From the NCBI GenBank assembly GCA_036897625.1, contig JAYMTA010000172.1, positions 1 to 36,269 on the forward strand: a stretch of DNA of 36,269 nucleotides, given 5' to 3'. The notes under the pieces are model-generated. The model had not been told where the DNA came from. It ran no database searches and saw only the letters and a program-made list of their open reading frames with translations. Below are positions 30,435-36,269 of this stretch, one piece after another. Within the stretch, counting starts at the first letter, position 1. Every line of letters begins with the position of its first letter. The position numbers and the translations under genes were made by a program. The DNA is from Pelargonium cotyledonis (Eukaryota; Streptophyta; Magnoliopsida; Geraniales; Geraniaceae).

Positions 30435-30743
30435 CTAAAGCCATATAGCTCCGGCCCTCATGAGCAGTTGTGGAAGCTCATTCCGGACTTGGAGACTCAT
30501 GACCTCCTTGGCGCCGCCAATGAACTGTTGACCTATAAACACAGCTGGTACGCTCGGCCTACACCCTAGCTGCAGCAACGCCCTCTCGATTTTCTGCCCG
30601 TTTGGGATCCCGTCAAGCTCGTAAACAATCGGGTTTGCCCCGAAACCCCTGATCAAGGTCTGGATGGAGTGGCTCATGCAACAAGAGCTCTTGGTGAAGA
30701 TCACCACTGACTTGTCAGCTACCATTCTTGTCACGGCGTCCAT
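30435..30743 (-). CDS. CC-type (class III, ROXY-like) glutaredoxin, active site CCMS, ending AIWL
   Basis: Single exon, 102 aa. The start is the ATG at 30743 (MDAVTRMV); the frame stays open four codons further upstream, but with no ATG. The glutaredoxin fold is complete: [12 protein letters not shown] with C21/C22, [15 protein letters not shown] with the cis-proline at 66, and [13 protein letters not shown]-type glutaredoxins are a land-plant class that bind TGA bZIP factors in the nucleus, and members ending in ALWL recruit TOPLESS-type co-repressors. Here the last four residues are AIWL, a conservative variant. The CCMS group is linked in Arabidopsis with nitrate and cytokinin responses. 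The neighbour at 32788-33108 is a paralogue identical at 79 of 102 aligned positions by hand count. Confidence 0.95.
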   Translation of the reverse strand: MDAVTRMVADKSVVIFTKSSCCMSHSIQTLIRGFGANPIVYELDGIPNGQKIERALLQLGCRPSVPAVFIGQQFIGGAKEVMSLQVRNELPQLLMRAGAIWL

Positions 30744-30860
30744 GATCACGATCACAACAAGTGGAAACCGGGAAAGGATTTGAAGATGTGAGCTGATATA
30801 TGTTAGTGTATAGATTAATGCTGTTGTTTGCTGTGAGGAGCTTGAGCTTCCATGGAGATG

Positions 30861-30870
30861 TATTTATATA
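30861..30870 (-). promoter_or_regulatory. TATA box of the first glutaredoxin gene
   Basis: TATATAAATA on the minus strand, about 120 bp upstream of the ATG. The 60 bp around it resemble the matching region upstream of the second glutaredoxin, so the duplication included the promoter. Confidence 0.6.
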
Positions 30871-31004
30871 GTTGTGAGTGAGGTGTTTTTTTTTAGCATA
30901 CAAGTGGAAGGAGAAGAGAATAAGATTTTGTGCACAAAAAAGTAGAAAAGCTACACTGTTTTTGGATTCTCAAATTAGCTATAAAGAATTGCTTCATGAT
31001 ATGG

Positions 31005-31006
<2 letters not shown>

Positions 31007-31054
<48 letters not shown>
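31007..31054. repeat. (CT)24 microsatellite
   Basis: An uninterrupted 48-bp CT run (GA on the coding strand of the first glutaredoxin), about 260 bp upstream of that gene's ATG. It is likely to be length-polymorphic. Confidence 0.95.
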
Positions 31055-31059
<5 letters not shown>

Positions 31060-32787
31060 GTTAGGCCATTGGAACAAGTTGGCATATGAAGATGCAAAAA
31101 TATGTCACTCGCTATTAGTTAGGGACAGTACGGAATTCCAAACACACACTTCTATCAATGTCATGGACATGACAAAACTCAAATGGCTTTTCTAAGCTCA
31201 AGGGGTTGCACTTCCTTCCAATTGGTTCATAAAAATTAGACCGGAAGTTGAACCGGTTTAATTAGAGCTAGTAAACAAGTCATCACTGATCCGGTCAGAT
31301 AATACCGACTTAGGTATAGTTTGATAGTCATGAAAGCGTTTTCTGATTTTACCCGTTTAAGACCGAGCTGGAGCATATTTGATCTGATTTTGTTTGCGAC
31401 TCATTTTCAAAATATGCCCCGACTTGATAAAGTCGAATTTGGGCAAAATGAAAAGCTCCATTAGCATGTACGTGTTACTTGACCAAACTTGTTGGTCTAT
31501 TTGTTAGCTCTGAGTTTGATGATCGAGGTTGTTGTTTCGTTTGACTGGCTAATGAACAATCACTAATTGTGAATCAGTAAGAGCGGTAAGTCAAATGAGC
31601 CATTAGGCTGTACAGAACCAAATCTGATACCATGCTAAAATTTTTGGTTTACATTACACAATATTCAATATTAGGCATAAAAAACACATGATTTACTTTA
31701 CCATTTTAACAAGATTCTCTTACCTAGGGAAGAAATTTGTTTATTCAATGACTAATTAATTAAATATTTCAAGACTTTTTTAGCTATATATAGAATAGAA
31801 AAGAAAATTCGACCAAAAAGTTATGATTAGTTGGTACTTTTATTCTTTTTATATAATTAATTAAATTAATAAGTGTCATTAAGCATATACTAATAGACAC
31901 TTTCCGCATTTTGATCAGAAAACCAACTTATGGTAGTTTCATGATAAATTTTTTAAACAAAAAACGTGTAGGTGCTAAAATTACATGGTACAATACTTGT
32001 TGATATAGTAAGTGATCCAATATTCATATAAAAGAGTTTTTGTATTTTTATATATTATGGATTTTAAGTGAATTCGTGACCTTAAAGTTATGGGTTAATA
32101 ATATGTTACGGAGTGTATCTGGAATATAACTTAAATAGTCAAATTCAACCAAAGTATACACACACACAAGCACGATTCCTAAAGATTCGAGATAATAGTC
32201 ATATCCCAACAAGATCAACCTGATATACTAGGTTTGACTTGATTATATAATTTTTTTTGAGCTTTTTATTGTGTGAATAGTTGACGGATGACTCACTTGA
32301 CTATACAGATGACCAAATTAATAATTTTGTTCGATAAATCTTTATTCAAGTTTTTGAAACGTTGTTTGTGTTACACACTATAGTGTTGTCATCATTTTGC
32401 TACAAATAGAATAATAGAAATGCATAGAGTATATAAGGAAAACCATGCTTAGTGAATATTTGAGCCACATTAAGATGCATTACACAAGTAACAAGTCAAG
32501 ATAGGTTACAAAGAAGCTACAAGTTTCACTAAAAAATGTGTTATTCTAATAAAAAAAAAACAAACACATCTATGCTTTATGTTACCAATACATTACGAAA
32601 TAGTCTGAATGCACCTAACGTATGCACAAAGAGAGAGAGCACAATTCTAAGACGAGACACGTCTAATAGCTCTATAATGTATATGTATATATAATATAGT
32701 CAACTCCAAAATCATTGAGGCTCACGTTGATACGTAAACGTGCACTTATTATGCATTGAGTTTTGTGCACTAAAACGATCAGAACTC

Positions 32788-33108
32788 TCACTTTTTGTTC
32801 CAAAGCCAAATAGCTTTTGCCCTAATGAGTAACTGCACAAGCTCATTTTTGACATGGAGACTCATCACCTCATTGGCACCACCTATGAGCTCTTGCCCTA
32901 TGAACACCACCGGCACGCTTGGCCGACAACCCCTCTGCAGCAACGCCGCCTCGATCTGCTTCCCATTTGGCATCTCATCAAGCTCATAAACACTAGGATT
33001 TGCTCCAAAGCTTGTTATGAGGGTCTTGATAGAGTGGCTCATGCAACAAGAGCTCTTGCTAAAGATCACCACAGGCTTTTCGGCAACCATTCTTGTCACA
33101 ATGTCCAT
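32788..33108 (-). CDS. CC-type glutaredoxin paralogue, CCMS, with C-terminal extension after AIWL
   Basis: Single exon, 106 aa, start MDIVTRMV. Same fold landmarks as its neighbour: SKSSCCMS (C21/C22), [11 protein letters not shown] with cis-Pro66, and [11 protein letters not shown]. The alignment to the first copy is gap-free for 102 residues. At the codon where the neighbour has the stop TAG, this gene has TGG, so the protein continues WNKK after AIWL before TGA. In this class the ALWL-type motif is normally the extreme C-terminus and is used for co-repressor contact, so the extension may weaken that contact. Otherwise all key residues are intact and there is no sign of decay. Confidence 0.95.
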   Translation of the reverse strand: MDIVTRMVAEKPVVIFSKSSCCMSHSIKTLITSFGANPSVYELDEMPNGKQIEAALLQRGCRPSVPVVFIGQELIGGANEVMSLHVKNELVQLLIRAKAIWLWNKK

Positions 33109-33302
33109 CTTTACTATACGTTTACGTGAAAATGAACCAAGATTCAGACTTAGACAGAACCAAACGATTAAGTGGGAACCCTAGCTTGAAGAGCTAGCTA
33201 GGTTTATAGATATGTGAAGATTGAAGAGTGTGTGTAGTAGAATAATATTGTGAGGAAGGTTTTGTTGGTTTGTTGTGAAGAAGTTGAGCATCTATAGAGT
33301 CT

Positions 33303-33310
33303 TATTTATA
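33303..33310 (-). promoter_or_regulatory. TATA box of the second glutaredoxin gene
   Basis: TATAAATA on the minus strand, about 195 bp upstream of the ATG. It lies in a stretch similar to the promoter of the first copy (TTTGTTGTGAAGAAGTTGAG versus TTTGCTGTGAGGAGCTTGAG). Confidence 0.55.
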
Positions 33311-35793
33311 GGTGTAGAAGATGTAACACTACATAGGAGATATTGCGTGTGCTTTAAAAGGATTTTTAGTTGTTCCCATATTACCCTTGGTTTTGTCTTT
33401 CATGAGGACTTACTTTTGTGATCAAAGGGCACTACAAATTGGGAATGGATTGGCTAATGTGTGCATCCATCATCATGAGGTTAATGTTGTAATTTTTGGG
33501 AAATTCATTTTCAAACAAGTTGTGTAGTAAGTTGCTAAATATAAGGATAGTACGGATTATTTATATAAATGAAAATGATGTTTTATTTAATTTTTATATC
33601 AATGTTCATTCTATTTTTGTTTCTTTTAATCGAAATTGTTTTTAATGTACAAAACTTATTTGTGTTTGCTAATTAATTGGGTCAAACTACTCAAATAGTT
33701 CGATTATTTTATCTTCATATCTCTTTTCAGTTTATACCATGAGATTTTTAAGCGGGTCGCATACTCGTGCTTGGCACTTTTAAGTTGTTTTACCACATCC
33801 AGACTAATCTTCATTCGAGACTTGTTCACAGTTCAAGTCTTCACTTCTTCTTATGGGTGTGTTGAGCAGGGATCGAACGCAAGCATTCTTTCCACTCACG
33901 CAATATGTGTTGCCAACTGCATCATTACCCTTGAGTCTATTTGCGTATCTTTGACTATGTGACCAAGTCATTAGAGCATGTATAAATAAGGGTATTTTGG
34001 TAATTAAACAATAATTTCAAGATTTTATTTTCCCATATATATTTTCATTGAGCATCTGCTGAGTTGGAGAAGATGGGTTGATCCAATTAGGGATTGCATA
34101 CAATACAAAAGGAAAGTTTCTTTTTCTTGCAAAAGAAGATTCCCACTTCATTCAAATTTAAGCAAACCACAAAAAAAAAACTTGCAAAATAAATAAATAA
34201 ATAAATTAGTTGAAATGTGGACAAAAGTTGCTTATAAAAGAATGTTCATATGGCGAGATCATAAAATTCATGCAAGGATCGTACGAGAAAAAAGTTTAGA
34301 AAAGATGATGGAGAAGAAGATACTCCATTATCTACTTCTAGATATTGCAACAATTATTCTCGTTAATTTTTATTTTGTGCGTGAACAGCTTAAATGATCG
34401 TTAACATGAAATGCGTGAACACCTTAAATGATGAATATTTTTAGATTCTTGGTGCACAAAATAAAATGTGTTAGCAATCATTTGCACATTATTCTAATTT
34501 TAGCTTTTGCATAATATATATTAGAAGATTTTGGAATCAAATTCTACAATTATATCATGATAAGAAAATGTCAATTTTTTAAAAAATACTTTCTTTTGTG
34601 GTATATTGAAGACAAAAAATAGTGTTTGATTACTAAAATAATAGTTCAAGTGCTTTATCTTTGATAAGTTATTTGTTTGTTCAAATTTCATTGCAAAAGT
34701 TCAAGAATTGTTCATTAAAATATATACTTTATCATTATATTTCTAAGAGAACATGTAATTCTGAAGCTTAATTTTCTGATGGATGAAATGTTTGATTTTT
34801 TTTTATAACAATTATATTTCTTTATACTATTTGAGTTAACTGAAGTTTTATTTACTTGAAAATAAAATTAAAAGAACAATCATAACTTCAACGAACAATC
34901 TATCATTTCAATTCTTGAGGTCATATCTCAATCAAAACTAAGAAAATCAATTCTGAAATTTTGTTGCTGAGGTGATGACACCAAATTTGCAAGTCTTGGT
35001 CATGTCATGGATGCTATATGCCATTGCCATCTTCTCTTTTTCTTCTCATTAATTCTCACTTTTTTGTATCATATGATAATGTGAAAAATATGCAAAAATA
35101 TTTAAAGTATTAGGGTTTTATGGGTTTAAGATTAGGCCACGTATAGAAGGGTTTCTGGAGGATCAATTTGATGTGGATAAGTGGCTCCAAAACAAAGCCA
35201 AGGGTCATATGTATGGTTGATTGTACAAATACTGCAAAATAAATTGCAACTTCATCATTAGATCCTAATTTCTTACAAATGTTACGAAAATAAAACTATG
35301 AAAGCGTCAATCTCAGTTCAAGAGAACCTTATGCATGAAAATCGTGTTGAAGTATCTTGCGTAGAAGGAATATAAATCACGTGGGGTTGAATATTATGTC
35401 TATTTGGTAGTTATATGTGTGTAGCTGTGAAAATGAAATTTATGATTGTGATATGCATTGGAGTACTTATAATTAAGTGAATTGGTGATGCAATATTGGA
35501 ATAGAGTGTTGAAAAGAAAGACTTATAGGCTAATTCGGTCATCGAAGACTGTTAGACTCCAAATGTGATTCTGTTTGATAATCGTGTTAGAATGTTATTA
35601 TTGAAACGATTACCGTCTCTTCTACTTAAATTACATTCACATAAATAAAAACGACAAGAGCAAGAGGAACGCGGGAAAGGAAAGCCACGTGCATGCATGT
35701 CTTTGGAGAAGTATGAAAAATAAATAATAAAAAGAAAAAGAAAAGAATAAACAACATACATATCATTATGTTATGAATAATTATATTAATGGA
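33311..35793. other. AT-rich intergenic DNA
   Basis: No genes are visible. At about 33825-33965 a SINE-like relic (minus-strand GTTCGATCCCTGCTCAACAC, a box-B-like block) resembles 4005-4215. AAAT microsatellite at about 34186-34205. Frames at 34215 and 35552 lack motifs. Confidence 0.45.
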
Positions 35794-36269
35794 TGTACAA
35801 TTATATTAGTACTCCTAAACCTCTTTTACTTGTAATAAAAGTATTTTCTAGTTGTAGACTCCAATTGTATTTTCTAATTGTAATATGAGTAGTTAGGTTA
35901 TTTGTCCCTTTATAAAGGGGTCTCATATTGTACCAATTAGAAGATTGAAACTATGAATAAAATCTCTCTCTTCTCCCTTATATCTTGTCTCTTATATTTT
36001 GTTCTTCATTTTGTTCTTGCTCCATCAATTTCATAACACGTTATCAGCACGATCCGTCTCAAGATAATGGAGAAATTCGAAGAGCAAAGAATACATTGGA
36101 ATAAAGGTGAAAAAAAAAAGAAAATTTGTTATACATAAAAGGTATGTTTTTATTATGATATAGTACTGTTAATTGATTGATTTGATTCGCATGATAATTT
36201 TTTGTGCAACTTATGTTATTCAATTGAATAAGAAACTTATGACTATTATGTTATTTTATTTGTCAATAA
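35794..36269 (+). mobile_element. Left end of an LTR retrotransposon (Copia-like fossil), running off the window
   Basis: A candidate LTR of about 240 bp (35794-36033) starts TGTAC and ends TTTCA. It has a TATA box (TATAAAGG at about 35911) and a polyadenylation-type AATAAAA at about 35956. It is followed by AACACGTTATCAGCACGA, the primer-binding-region text common next to the left LTR in plant Copia elements. The internal part continues beyond the right edge, so completeness and age cannot be judged. Confidence 0.6.

Larger units (their letters stand above)
30744..32787. other. Intergenic DNA between the two glutaredoxin genes
   Basis: Apart from the promoter of the first glutaredoxin and the (CT)n tract, the stretch is AT-rich without frames of note. 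Its right end holds the 3' flank of the second gene. No mobile-element ends could be defined. Confidence 0.5.

Noticed and set aside
30206-30448. 80-aa plus-strand frame overlapping the first glutaredoxin 3' end
   Set aside because: No motifs and no promoter or splice support; low-complexity chance frame.
30744-30755. Upstream extension of the first glutaredoxin (IVI before MDAV)
   Set aside because: The frame is open but begins with GTG, not ATG, and the paralogue starts at the equivalent MDIV.
31007-31054. CRISPR-like or satellite array
   Set aside because: It is a simple (CT)n microsatellite; no spacer-repeat structure occurs anywhere in the window.

Overview
This is a stretch of plant nuclear DNA, almost certainly from a eudicot. 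It shows AT-rich intergenic sequence, multi-exon genes with GT-AG introns, plant-only protein families (NPH3/BTB, CC-type glutaredoxins, HUA1/ZFN-type CCCH proteins) and plant repeat types. The species cannot be named from the sequence alone. All exon models below were built by hand from reading frames, splice consensus and family conservation. Every one closes in frame.

Layout. Positions 1-5.6 kb are a repeat- and relic-rich stretch: an unexplained 153-codon open exon, two copies of an LTR-like repeat, a probable LINE 3' fragment, SINE-like sequence, a rearranged partial copy of the neighbouring gene's 3' end, and pseudogene pieces including a resistance-gene LRR fragment. Positions 5.7-11.8 kb (minus strand) hold a 15-exon SPATA20/DUF255 thioredoxin-domain gene with transposon relics in at least four introns. 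Positions 11.9-15.3 kb are intergenic with degenerate tandem repeats. Positions 15.3-19.8 kb (plus) hold a seven-exon, five-finger CCCH zinc-finger gene. Positions 20.1-21.6 kb hold a 1.5-kb non-coding element with terminal inverted repeats of more than 400 bp. Positions 23.6-26.9 kb (plus) hold a four-exon BTB/NPH3 gene. At 27.7 kb there is a tRNA-Arg(ACG), lying 141 bp upstream of the start codon of a small two-exon gene of unknown function (27.9-29.3 kb). Positions 30.4-33.1 kb (minus) hold two paralogous single-exon CC-type glutaredoxin genes. The rest is AT-rich and empty except for the left end of a Copia-like LTR element running off the right edge.

The genes do not form a pathway and look like an ordinary euchromatic neighbourhood. 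I found no undescribed multi-gene system. The more interesting signals are structural: a 22-nt micro-exon that splits the CxxC motif of the SPATA20-like protein, a glutaredoxin paralogue whose C-terminal effector motif is buried by a four-residue extension, a long-TIR element with a nested palindrome, serial tandem duplications confined to introns of three genes, and a shuffled partial copy of the SPATA20 3' end.
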